Positions 36,372 through 46,624 of a stretch of DNA of 64,000 nt are shown here, one piece after another. The stretch lies in NCBI GenBank assembly GCA_004009845.1, contig RMBW01000043.1, positions 1 through 64,000 on the forward strand. Reading direction: 5' to 3'. The stretch comes from Davidsoniella eucalypti (taxonomy: Eukaryota; Ascomycota; Sordariomycetes; Microascales; Ceratocystidaceae). Every line of letters starts with the position of its first letter. Position 1 is the first letter of the stretch. Below the pieces are notes generated by a model. That model was not told the DNA's origin and searched no databases. It saw only the letters and a program-made list of their open reading frames with translations. A program made the position numbers and the translations under genes.

Positions 36372-37814
36372 ATGGCTCTTACCTACCAGGAAGCCAGCAT
36401 CGTCAAGGTCACGATCCCCCTGCTCAAGGAGCACGGCGAGCTGATCACTACTATCTTCTACCGGACTATGCTCCAAGCCCATCCCCGCCTATCTTCTATC
36501 TTCAATGCCTCTAACCAGCGGACCGGCCGCCAGCCACGTGCCCTCACCCAGCTGATTCTGCAGTTCGCTTCCCACATCAACCAGATCCACGAGATCACGC
36601 CTCAGCTCGAGCGCGTGTGCCAAAAGCATGCCTCGCTAGACATCAAAGCCGAAGAGTACAGTATCGTCGGCACCTATCTCCTCCGGGCCTTTGCCGCCGT
36701 CCTGGGCCCGCAGGTCTTCACTAGGGAAGTTGCCGGTGCCTGGGAAAAGGCGTACGGAGTGCTAGCCCGCATGCTAACTGGCCGCGAGGCGCAGCTGGTC
36801 AAGAGCTTTGGCGCCTGGAAGGGCTTCAAGGAATTCAGAATCACTCGCAAGGTACAGGAGACGCGAACCCCCGATATCTTCTCGCTGTACCTGGCGCCGA
36901 AAGACCCGGAGTTGCTTCCTCTGCCCTCTTTCCTGCCGGGCCAGTATGTTTCTCTGCAAGTCGCTTTGCCCGACGGCACCACACAGACGCGCCAGTACTC
37001 TCTCTCAGACCGCCCGCGCCCCGACTACTACCGGATCACTCTGAAGCGGTCGGTAACGCGCGGTGCGTCGCCGGGGCTGGTGAGTGCTGCGCTGGCCGAC
37101 TCATGGAATGTTGGAGACTCTGTCCGGCTGTCTCATCCTGCCGGCGAGTTCTTCCTCGAGCAGGACGCGATGTCCGGCAGCGTGCCGCTGGTGCTGATCA
37201 GTGCTGGTGTGGGAGTATCGCCCATGGTCAGCATTCTGAATACCCTGGTGGCGCGCCAGAGCGAGCCGCCTCCATTGTCACACTCGCGGAAGTCTGCTAG
37301 ATCACGAGACACGCGTAGCGTCCAAGCCTACGGCTGTTCACGCGGCGTTTCGCCCTCCGTTCTCTCGCCGTCTGATGCTTCGCCAGGCAGCAGGGCTAGC
37401 AGTCGTGCTACGACTCTGTCCACCGCTCCGTCGAGCAGCGGCGAAGACAACGAGTCGGAGCAGCCTCGTGGCCGCCCAGTCACCTGGATCCACGGCAGCC
37501 GGGGAGATGCCGCGTTCGATATCTATATCCGCAGTGTGGCGCACACGCGTCGAGACTTCCATTCCGTCGTGTTCAAGACGGCGCCTTTGGTCGGCGATGT
37601 TGCCGGCACCGACTTCAATTTCCTAGGCAGAGTTGACATCAACCGCCTGTCCGATGCCGAACTACACCTGAAGCATGGAGGTACCGAATACTTTGTCTGC
37701 GGGCCGGAAGACTTCATGGTCGGTGTCCGCGAAGCACTGGAGAAACGCGGCGTTGCTGAAGAGCGCATAAAGATCGAGATGTTCAGCACAGGAGTCTTGC
37801 CTCATGCGCGCTAG
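36372..37814 (+). CDS. YHB1: Flavohaemoglobin (nitric oxide dioxygenase)
   Basis: Single exon, 480 aa. The first in-family ATG is at 36372 (frame open upstream, but ALTYQEASIVKVTIPLLKEH is the usual start). It oxidises NO to nitrate with O2 and NADPH/NADH, protecting against nitrosative stress. The globin domain has Tyr30 (distal, in TIFYRTM), the E7-region NASNQRTGRQ, and proximal His86 in QKHASLDIKAEEY. The reductase has the FAD motif RQYSLSD (207-213) and the NAD(P) motif LISAGVGVSPMVSIL, plus YFVCGPEDFM and the end IKIEMFST. Odd point: about 70 Ser/Arg-rich residues (about 297-367) are inserted in the NAD domain before VTWIHGSRG, explaining the length over the usual 400-440. No intron is needed to explain the insertion, as its frame is open, but an unspliced intron cannot be ruled out. 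Confidence 0.95.
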   Translation: MALTYQEASIVKVTIPLLKEHGELITTIFYRTMLQAHPRLSSIFNASNQRTGRQPRALTQLILQFASHINQIHEITPQLERVCQKHASLDIKAEEYSIVGTYLLRAFAAVLGPQVFTREVAGAWEKAYGVLARMLTGREAQLVKSFGAWKGFKEFRITRKVQETRTPDIFSLYLAPKDPELLPLPSFLPGQYVSLQVALPDGTTQTRQYSLSDRPRPDYYRITLKRSVTRGASPGLVSAALADSWNVGDSVRLSHPAGEFFLEQDAMSGSVPLVLISAGVGVSPMVSILNTLVARQSEPPPLSHSRKSARSRDTRSVQAYGCSRGVSPSVLSPSDASPGSRASSRATTLSTAPSSSGEDNESEQPRGRPVTWIHGSRGDAAFDIYIRSVAHTRRDFHSVVFKTAPLVGDVAGTDFNFLGRVDINRLSDAELHLKHGGTEYFVCGPEDFMVGVREALEKRGVAEERIKIEMFSTGVLPHAR

Positions 37815-38091
37815 AAATAGGTGCAGCCAAGACTAGACGGCTAGATCAAAGGCATATATATAACTGGCCAATGTAAGAAGTATGAAAATGCATCGTTGAT
37901 ACGGATACTGTTAGTCATGTCTCGTTTTGTTGCGTTTTTGTATTGCGTTTGTGGACTATCGCATTTCGGAAACCGGAGAGTGTATATAATCAGAGATAAT
38001 TGTAAGCTAAGTGAAGATTTCATTGTTGAATGTTGCTACATAGATATAGTTGATTCGTGATATATATGGCTATTGCCATGTGGCATACCAC

Positions 38092-40344
38092 CTATGATGA
38101 ATTGGTAAGCTCTTCTAGTCTTCGCTCCAGCTCAGGAACTTGCCGGAGCAGAACATCAAGATCTTCCTTCTCGTCCTCTAACTCTAGACGCTTTTCCGCA
38201 TCAAGGTTGGCAAAGATATAGTGGCCTTGGCCATCGAACTGAAGGATCTTGCAATGGTACTTCCAAAGGGACCTTCTGTGAGAAACTGTTAATAGAGTAA
38301 TGTTGAGTGCCTTGGCCCCCTCATACATGCTCTTTTCTACATCCAGAGGTACAGACGATGTACATTCGTCCAGGATAGCATATTTAGGCGAGTGGTAGAA
38401 CAAGCGTGCCATAGCAACCCGTTGTTGCAAGCCAGCCGAAAGAACATCACGCCATTCAACTTCTGCGTCCCACCCTTCGTCGTACATGTCAACCATGTGG
38501 GCCATGTCGAGCTTCTTGAGGATCAAGAGCAAGTCGTTGTCCGAGACGCCCTTGACCGCCATGGCAGAGGGGCTGTCTGGGTAGATGATCTGCTGGCGAA
38601 GAGATCCGCGGGAGAGATATGGCCGCTGCGGCAGATAGAATATATCGGTGAATGGTGGCTTGTGTACAGTTCCACCGTATACTGGCCATAGTCCGCCCAG
38701 AATTCTGAATAAAGAGGACTTGCCGCAACCATTGGGTCCAACAACAAGAAGATGGTCGCCTGGGCAAAGGTGGAACGAAAGAGCCTTGACTAGAACGTCT
38801 CCATTGGGTGAGATAATGGGCACATCGATAAACTTGATCTCTTGGCTTTCAACAACTGTGCCACGGCCACGAAGCACGGCGGCGTTATCTTCAGTGCCGT
38901 TACTAGAGACTAGTTTCTTTTCGAAGTGTCCTTTCTGAATATCATCCATAACCTCGAGTAACGAGGCTACGCGAGAAGTATAGCCTGCTAGCTCCATGAT
39001 TTCGCGGTATGAGAACATGACACGCCCGAAAGCATCCGAGGCCGATATCAACATCCGCCGGTTGGTGACGAACGACTCAGTACGGTCGCCCATAGAGTGC
39101 ATGCCGTCTAGAGAGCTGCCGCCGGGTAGCTTAACGAATACCGGAACACTGCATAATACGAGACCTAGTGCGCCCCAGAAGTATTTGATTACAAAGTCTT
39201 CCATGAAGCCGTGGTACAATCGTTGCCGTAGAACGTAGTTGACATGCTTGATAAGGGTGAAGTACCCCTTGTCCAATGTGTCTTTCTCGGCATCATGACC
39301 GGCATAGAATGCCACTTCTTCGCAATGATCAATGAGCCGGGAATGCTGGAAGCGGAATTCACCCTCAAGGCGGGCTTCGTCTGCCACATATCTGCCAAAT
39401 GGTGGTGTGAGCATACGCATTACACTAGCTGACAACTGAACAAGCATAGACATGAAGATGACGCCTTCACTGCCCACGCTCTTTGATAGCGAGTACGTGT
39501 AGATGGACTAAAGAGTCGTTAGTATCGCGGCGTGGAAATATAAGATTCGATTTGAAGATTTGCTTACCATGTCGAGTATTGGCTTTGCCAAGTTGCTATA
39601 GAGCTCGGACAAGCTATTGCTGAACTTTGCGACATCTACAGCAATGAGTTGATCGGGGTTTTTTATGCGGTCATCAAGAGCATTGAGGCCGTAGAACGTC
39701 ATGTTGGAGAGATATTTGTCATGTATGCACTGGGTAAGCCGTGTTCGATATCGCAATGAAAGTTCCGCTTGATGCCATGATAACTGCGATACTAGTTAGC
39801 GATATGTGTAAAGTATCATCAAATACCTGGATTCACTTACCATTGAGTTTGTAAAGGTTGCTGGAATGGCTATCAGCATCCACCCCATTATGCGTGTTGC
39901 AAACTCTCTGCCATTGCCCTTGACTAAACTCTTGACTATGGCACCGTCCATCGCAGCAACCTTGAGAGAAATCAAAGACCTCACTACTAGGAAGAAGCTG
40001 TGGCTGATGAGAAGCCTGGTTTCTCTGCTCTTCCATCCTGGTATGACAATCTTGAGAAGCCTCAAGAGTGATTTGAAAAACTCTCTGTTAAGCTCGACCC
40101 GCTTGCGTTTCCCGGGGAGATCAGATTCAGAGCTGGCTACAAGAGATGTCGAAGATTTCGTCTTTGGAGATGCCTTCTGTGCCGAGATAGCGCGGCGTAT
40201 GCGGTTTAGCAGCGCAAGAACGAGAGAGATCCAGATCGCTTTGCTAATGCGGCTGCGGTGCTTGAGATATAATGTTGAGAGCTGGCTGACGATCTGACGA
40301 GCTGTTTTCTCGTGCGAGAAGACGAGCTTTGATTGTGCCGCCAT
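38092..40344 (-). CDS. Peroxisomal ABC half-transporter, subfamily D (PXA/ALDP type)
   Basis: Three minus-strand exons: 40344-39841, 39783-39568, 39507-38092; 711 aa, convergent with the flavohaemoglobin gene. It would import (very) long-chain acyl-CoA into peroxisomes as a dimer of half-transporters. The N-terminal half is a membrane domain starting with [20 protein letters not shown] and containing the EAA-like [20 protein letters not shown]. The nucleotide-binding domain has Walker [18 protein letters not shown] (497-504), a Walker [11 protein letters not shown] (619-621) and an H-loop [12 protein letters not shown]. The ABC signature is LSAGLQQR (596-603) instead of LSGGxxQR. The C-terminal helix is charged ([17 protein letters not shown]). 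Whether this is the PXA1 or PXA2 partner I cannot decide. Confidence 0.92.
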
Positions 40345-41429
40345 GACAGATAGATAAACAGACGGTGGTAGGCTATCTCGTGTGTCAACAATGGCCTGTT
40401 CACATAGAGATGACGTTGAAGGCTGTGATATAAGAAGATGATAAGCTATGCGTTGTAGCTCAAATATAGAATAGCGGATATCTCCTAAGTTCGGTAACCG
40501 ATCGAGGCTTCACTGCTTTTATATAAAACAAAGGAAGAGTGTTGCGTCTATAATGCTTTGAAAAAAAACAATATAGAACCCGACTTTGTTATCGCTGTAA
40601 ATAGATGTGGTGCCTCAGAAGATATGATAGGATAGCTCAATGATCAGACTGGCAAGAGCCCATCCAAGCAATTAATTGATCACGGGACTAGCCTTGTGAT
40701 TGAAGCAAATAATGCAACTTCTCGATAACAATGAATTTAAACAGAATAATGAATTGCAATTGTATTAAAAAGTATCTTGTAATGGGAAGAACGCAACTTC
40801 ATCCGGAGTGTCGCATTTGCTTCTTATTGTTGAAGCTGGGCGCAAAGGCAACTACCTAGTTTCTAGTTTCCTCGGCTGATTTTCTGCAGTCCATTCTAAA
40901 GCAGAAAGTACCGACTCTGACGTACACGCCAAGTCTGGTAGCAAAATCCGGCCACCCAAACCGTAACTACAGGCATGTGATCGCGCTGTTTTGTCTTAAA
41001 CGGTGATTTTGTAGAGTCTTCTCCAACAAAACAAAGCGACGGGAAAATTACCCCAACTCCCGCTTTCAACAATCGGAATTGCCTTGTAGTTCAAGGCTTA
41101 ACTACGAAGGAGCCGCGGGGACGAGTACAAATAAAACCAGCCTAGCAAGCTAAAAAGTCTGGGGAAAATACGGACTTGGTTCAAGGCGACGCCACACAAA
41201 CAATGGCTGCATAGTAGCATCACGATGTGGCGTAAACTTGGAGGGGTCGGTTTTTTTTTCTACAAGCTATCGTCACATGACAATATCTCGCGACACTGTC
41301 AAAGTGCGCCAACCATTGTGCTGCTGCATAATTATCCGGCTAAGTAGGCCCAATACTGTCTCAATTCAGTTCTCACTGATACAGAGCTCGCATCAGCTAC
41401 ATCAACCGCGTGATAAACGCACCACCATC
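40345..41429. promoter_or_regulatory. Divergent promoter region, ABC transporter / DPH3
   Basis: 1.1 kb between divergent starts, no gene seen. The 41001-41300 part is richer in GC. No specific site recognised. Confidence 0.4.
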
Positions 41430-41703
41430 ATGGCTGAAGAAGATGTTGTGGTTTACGATGAGATCGAAATCGAGGATATGGAGTATGATGAAGCTCTAGA
41501 GACATACTTTTATCCGTGTCCCTGTGGAGACAGATTCCAGATTGCTTTGCTTGATCTGCATGACGATGAAGATATCGCAGTGTGCCCTAGTTGCAGTCTC
41601 ATGATCCGCGTTATATACGACAAGGTAGGGCTTTGTACTTTTGATGGAATTGATGATAAGCCGTTGCTAATTGTAACAATAGGACGATCTCCCTACTGTT
41701 TAA
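41430..41703 (+). CDS. DPH3: DPH3, diphthamide biosynthesis electron donor (CSL zinc finger)
   Basis: Two exons, 41430-41624 and 41683-41703, 71 aa. The second exon is only 21 nt (DDLPTV plus TAA), recovered by splicing GTAGGG...AATAG; reading through the intron would give a spurious 241-codon frame. The CSL zinc-binding residues are Cys30, Cys32 (YPCPCGDRF), Cys52 and Cys55 (VCPSCSLMI). The N-terminus is acidic ([20 protein letters not shown]), as usual. DPH3 delivers electrons to the DPH1-DPH2 Fe-S enzyme that starts diphthamide formation on elongation factor 2, and it also supports Elongator function. Iron binding is expected from the family. Confidence 0.95.
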
Positions 41704-42226
41704 GTAGATATTGTAGTATCTACCTTCCCATAAGCCACCCCTTCACATATTTCTTTTTGATCATCTTTGGGTCAAAGAGCACTGCTGAGGCTATATTACA
41801 ATTGTGCCAAAGGTACACAGTACATACATTTACATGCCTTGCTACATCTCGACAGGCAAGCCGTCCGTTTTCGGAAATTATACTCGTCACCCAGACCAAC
41901 GACATCATCATATCAACAGCCCATACAATCGATTTAAGGCCTGCCGCCGGTATTTCTATGTGAGATATTGACGTCTTTCAATGGCTTCTATGTAATCTTG
42001 ATACCCATATACATATAGACAAAAGTTTCTTTTTTTTTCGTTTTTTCATTGCCATTAGTATATGTATTTACAATTCCTCATTCCTATATCCCAAATTTGC
42101 GAACTGGAACTCCAGGTTCCGCTAGAAGTGAACAAATACAAAGAAAATAACAAAATACAGGCACAAACAACCAAATTTCATATATACATACATTTCTATA
42201 TAGAGGCCTAATGAAGATGTGTACCC
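41704..42226. terminator. Convergent 3' region, DPH3 / GNT1-like
   Basis: 523 bp AT-rich, both genes end here. No gene; frames at 41720-41963 are read-through noise from the DPH3 intron frame. Confidence 0.4.
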
Positions 42227-43769
42227 TCATGTCTCCAGATCACAGGCTATCGTTCGCTTCATCCAAAATTCATCGTATAAAGAGTTCCAGATATCTCGGT
42301 CCAGGCATCTGAAGATGCCCTGTGGACATTCTGGCTGATACTTCTCACGTGTGTGATCCGACATGGCCCACCAAGGCTTCGGTACTGGCCAGTCAGAAAA
42401 ATGAATCATCTTGGCCTCGTTGTACATGGCAATAGGATCCCATTCATCGCCTTTACTCAGATACGGTGAGTGATTCTTACTACGGAACTCTGCCGAGAGG
42501 AGATCGTATCGGCGGTGAGGCAATACAAGCGCCGTATCTCGGTATAGAGTGTTGACAATCTCCATATCATACTCTTTTTCTGAGCCGTCATGAATTGCCC
42601 GTTCGATCCGTGCAAATTCGTCTTTTGATGGTGTCACAACCATGAGTTGTGAGCTCAAGATATCTTGTTCCGGATAGAGCCAGTATGCTCGAGGCATAGC
42701 AACCGTACTAGCTGGAATAAAGAATAGCTCGTCCATGTGGTCTAAAAGCAACGAATCAGAATCTACCGAAATCACTCGTTCGTACTGCGTCAAGTTGAAC
42801 GCCAGCAACTTTGTGAACGAATCGGCCCATGTCACTGCTACAAATCAAAGAATTCTTTCTAGTTAGCTAGTGTAATGACATAACACTATCGAATCAAACA
42901 AACAATGAAGAGCAACAAGTTTAGACGGCTAGTAGCAATACGAAATATCGTAGTTTATCCTGGTCAAGCTAGGCGGCGATCTGTGCTGAAGAGTGCAACG
43001 TAATCACATGGGGCTATCAACAGGAGGTTTCGCCTGCTGTTACTAGCATAGCACTTGGATGCTATCCTCAAAGACAACCAAGCCACCATTAACGGCGACA
43101 GACCGAAGGCTTTAATACTATGAGGCACCGCAGCAGAACGGGACACATGATGCGCCGCCCAAGGGAAAGCATAACCACGAGATAATCTAGCAATCGGGGT
43201 TGGCGGAGCTGATGGGGATTGTGGGATTTCTCACCTTCAACTGAATCTTTGCGCTGTACTTCGATCGGTAAAAGCGTGACGTTATAGACATCGCGGGCTT
43301 TCATCAACAACTGGGAGTTTTTCCAGCCTTCGCCCTTTATGGGCCAAGTAGCGTCTGGTGCCATCATTTCACGTGGATACATCATAACTCTCGCAGCCTT
43401 GCTTCCTAGACTATCAAGAGCCCGGAAAAACATGACACTGTTGCAGAGATATTCCTGGTTTGTTACGTATTGTACGTACGCATACCGGCTCCAGTCGATG
43501 TTGTCGGCATTTTCGAATTTACCCTCTTCGGGATCGACCAATTTTTGATGAACATTGCCGTATCTGTCATCCTCGTGAGTATTAACGTGAAGGCTGATTT
43601 TCTTCACAGGCACATTTTCGTCCTCTGATGTAAATGTGACCTCGACAGATGATGATACAGGTATTGGTGATACCCCGGCGGCAATACGACGGCCGTATAT
43701 CATGACACCAACGCAGAAGGATATCCATATGAAGAGGAGAAGCCTCGATGGTCTGCCAATATATGACAT
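42227..43769 (-). CDS. GNT1: GT8-family Golgi glycosyltransferase, GNT1 (N-acetylglucosaminyltransferase)-like
   Basis: Two minus-strand exons, 43769-43235 and 42834-42227, 380 aa. Type II membrane topology: short N-terminus, one membrane segment (LLLFIWISFCVGVMIYG), and a lumenal catalytic part. YAYVQYVTNQEYLCNSVMFF opens the GT8 domain, TWADSFTKLLAFNLTQYERV leads to the DxD metal/nucleotide-sugar site in SVDSDSLLLD, and the C-terminus has KMIHFSDWPVPKPWW. Yeast GNT1 adds GlcNAc to N-glycan mannose in the Golgi. The intron is about 400 nt, long for this window (GTGAGA...GTAGCAG); a small additional exon inside it cannot be excluded, because my joint (SVE|V|TWADSF) is a few residues short compared with what I remember of the family. 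Confidence 0.85.
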
Positions 43770-44164
43770 ATTGTGTAAGTAACGTCGTGGATGTGAATAT
43801 ATAATATACTTCGGCGTCTGTCTAACAGACGATATCTAAAGTCCAATGGGTTCGGAAGTTCGAAACAAACAAGAGATATTTTAAAAAGTGGTAAAAACGC
43901 TATTGTCGGCAACACACCAGCTAAAGGACGAACCATTACCTCTTATATATTAGTTCTAGGATCCTTCTTGATTACCATGTTAACTACATATATAATACTA
44001 GAGTTATACGACTCTACAAGCATGGGCATCATGTTTGTTGGTCTCGTTATGCCCTGCCTGATCTCATGTTATACTCTACATGTAAAGTCATGATTATTAA
44101 CCCATACGTCACCCCTAAACCCTTTTGGTAGGCGGTGCAATTTTTTTTTTTTTTATTTTTTTTT

Positions 44165-44320
44165 TCGTTTTACGTCTTTATGTGGATCACGTGGATCCGA
44201 CCCTAGTGGATCGTTAGACGTCGAGAAACCCTAATGGTCCTCGAAGATCCCCCCATAGTGGAGGTCCGAACTAAAACTAAAAAAGCAAAACAGAAAACAC
44301 AGAAAGCAAAAACAAATTTC
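44165..44320 (+). repeat. Dispersed repeat, copy B (less mutated)
   Basis: Counterpart of 16751-16912 in inverted orientation. It keeps G/C at most sites where copy A has A/T. Confidence 0.75.
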
Positions 44321-44405
44321 GCATGGTGGAAGCAGTGGAGAATACAAGCAGCGCTAACCTGGCTAAACTTGTTTCTTCACTGTCCACCTAGCAGGTTGTT
44401 TGAGA

Positions 44406-44942
44406 CACAAAGGAAAAGACCAGAGTGCTCAGGGTGCGAGGGAGATGCTCAAGGAGACAACTATCGCGAGGTCGGTGTCGGGGGATCGGGAGGAGGTCAA
44501 GCAACATTAAGCTAAACTTTCTTCACAGCCGTCCCCCTGGTTGGTTGTTGGAAAACACAGTGGAAACCCAAAGTGTTTTCATTGTGAGGGAGCGACTCAA
44601 GGAGAAGCTATCACAGGTTTGTTTTGGCATAATCAAATGAGGTGCAAAGCACAACACAAGAAGAGCCGGGGATTGGTAGGCACAAAGGAAAAGACCAGAG
44701 TGCTCCGGTGCGAGGGAGATGCTCAAAGAGACAACTATCGCGAGGTCAGTGTCGGGGGATCGGGAGGAGGTCAAGCAGCATTAAGCTAAACTTTCTTCAC
44801 AGCCGTCCCCCTGGTGGGTTGTTAGAAAACACAGAGGAAACCCAATGTGTTTTCATTGTGAGGGAGCGACTCAAGGAGAAGCTATCACAATTTGTTTTGG
44901 CATGATCAAATGAAGTGCAAAGCACAACAAAAGAAGAGCCGG
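44406..44942 (+). repeat. Tandem direct duplication, period 275 bp
   Basis: CACAAAGGAAAAGACCAGAG starts at 44406 and again at 44681. The two units stay nearly identical for about 260 bp, through GAGACAACTATCGCGAGGTC, GGGATCGGGAGGAGGTCAAG and GTGTTTTCATTGTGAGGGAG to AAGAAGAGCCGG, with scattered substitutions. A weaker partial unit seems to precede the first (44365-44405, CTAAACTTGTTTCTTCACTG resembling CTAAACTTTCTTCACAGC). Confidence 0.85.
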
Positions 44943-45831
44943 AAATGTCGGGCAACTGGAACCTTCAAAGTGTTGCCCTCCGAGTGTGAGTGTGAATTCC
45001 TGAGCAGCGGAGATGAGGCTCGGGAGACCAGCGATCGCGAAAAGTGTAGAGAAAAGGGGGTGGGCGATCGTTGGTGAGAATTACCCTCGAGAGAGGAAGA
45101 AACAGGCTCAAGGCCTCACAAAACGGAGCATCATGAAATAAATCAATAGATGCGAGAGAATGGACAGCGACATTGGTGATATGTGCTGGTCGCTCTTAAA
45201 AACCCACGACGAAGGGGAATTTTTCGTCTTTGGACAAAGGAGGAGGCACCGAAAACTCAAAGGTACCCCCCCGAGGGTTGTAGGAGGGAAGGTTGGTAGG
45301 CGGTGCAAAGAATGAATGCGATAACATTGGTGCTACTCCTAACCCTAAGACCCTTGTATGTACTCCACAATTCTACTTTGCTTCTATTCTGCTAGGCTTG
45401 CTTGTCTAAGAGGACGTCATTTTTGAAGCTGGAAAGGGTATGATAGACTTGTTTGTGTCTGAAAAGATTGTCCAACTACCTTATTTTTAGGCTATCCTGC
45501 TTATCACATATGCGACACTCAGAAAATAAGAACTTTGAACTGGGATATGTACCATAATGTCGATGCTATGATATAAACTAGAGAAGTAGTTCACATGAAT
45601 AGACAGAAAACTAAAAGTATGTCCTCAAAAAGAAAGGTAACTTTGCATATACTGTGACTTTTATTTCCATCTTTGCTATTTTGTATTGCATATATCAAAT
45701 AATGAGGTGACTCATGGCTGTATTTTGACATGGCTATATCGATACTTGCTTATATATTATCGACTTATGTTATACAAATGGGTATTGATGATCGTAATAT
45801 TACAACTCGGTGCGACTTGCCCCGAGATCTC

Positions 45832-46624
45832 TTAGGCGTTCTCTATCATGGCTTGCACGTCTGTAGCATCATCAGATTCATTGTCTGCCTCAGCAACAGA
45901 ACGCATGGTTGCCAATTTGGCCGTTTCGATGGTTGCCAAGCCCTTCCAGCGTTCGTACGCGCGATCTTCCTGTTCCATACCGAGCTCGAGACGAGATTTT
46001 CCAAAGTAAGCACCGACATAGCGAGCTTCCTCAACGGCAATGCGCTTTTGCATTTCTTCGAGTTGGCGCTCTTCGTAGAATTCGCGGCGGGCTGTGTCAT
46101 ATGCGGCATCTTCGGAGAGGCCTTGGTTCTCCATGAGCCAGAGCTGGCGCTGAACAACGCTTTATACTTATGTTAGAATGATATATACCACTTTGTGAAT
46201 CTAATTGGAAGTAGTACAAAGGCAATACTTACCACTCGCCGGTCAGCTGGATACCTATTTGGCGCACGCCCTTGCTCCAATCAACTTTGTATGAGTCGCG
46301 ACCATCTGTTTCTAGAATTTGCCGTGGCCTTGCTAACTCCCATGGATGGTCTCTGTAAAATACAGACCGAAGTCTGTCTTCCGGAAACCGTATTTGTTGG
46401 GGTTTGTAGATGTTGCGAGGCTTGCCGCTATGCTTCGCCGCACGTGGGTCTTCGTTGAGCTGGGCAGCGATTGGACGGACAAGTATCTCGGATGGCGGGA
46501 CACTGTGAAGAACATCGAACCACGGAGGCCGTGTTGGGCGGAATTTCTGGTTAGGTAAGATAACCGATGAGAGATTCTGGGCGACGACTTGGTAGACCTT
46601 TCGGGGGCGTATTTGGCGACCCAT
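45832..46624 (-). CDS. RSM25: Mitochondrial small ribosomal subunit protein mS23 (RSM25)
   Basis: Two minus-strand coding exons, 46624-46233 and 46159-45832, 239 aa; the join TG|C gives [14 protein letters not shown]. It matches RSM25 throughout: [20 protein letters not shown], the core [20 protein letters not shown] and [16 protein letters not shown], then [20 protein letters not shown] and a charged helical tail. A further intron (46627-46711, GTAAGT...GCCAG) ends two bases before the ATG, so it lies in the 5' UTR. The product is part of the mitoribosome small subunit, made in the cytosol and imported. It is divergent from the PPR gene. Confidence 0.93.

Larger units (their letters stand above)
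44125..45308. mobile_element. Possible degraded mobile element flanked by 16-bp direct repeats
   Basis: TTGGTAGGCGGTGCAA occurs at 44125-44140 and again at 45293-45308, bounding about 1.17 kb that differs in composition from its AT-rich surroundings. The interior starts with a T-run, contains copy B of the dispersed repeat (44165-44320) and a 275-bp tandem duplication (44406-44942). Broken reading frames inside encode short Cys-containing, basic pieces (PKCFHCEGATQGEAITG, then WHNQMRCKAQHKKSR). No transposase, reverse transcriptase or integrase was recognised, so the class is unknown. 16 bp would be long for a target-site duplication; recombination or short terminal repeats are alternatives. 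Confidence 0.45.
43770..45831. other. Repeat island between GNT1-like and RSM25
   Basis: 2 kb without an intact gene. Contains the 44125-45308 repeat element described separately. The flanks 43770-44124 and 45309-45831 are AT-rich with no features seen. Confidence 0.5.

Noticed and set aside
41430..41963. Reading DPH3 as one 178-codon ORF (part of a 241-codon frame)
   Set aside because: A good intron (41625-41682) gives a standard-length 71-aa DPH3; the unspliced tail has no family resemblance.
42964..43146. 60-codon frame inside the GNT1-like intron
   Set aside because: No resemblance to GT8 and a poor fit to splice sites; kept only as a note on a possible hidden exon.
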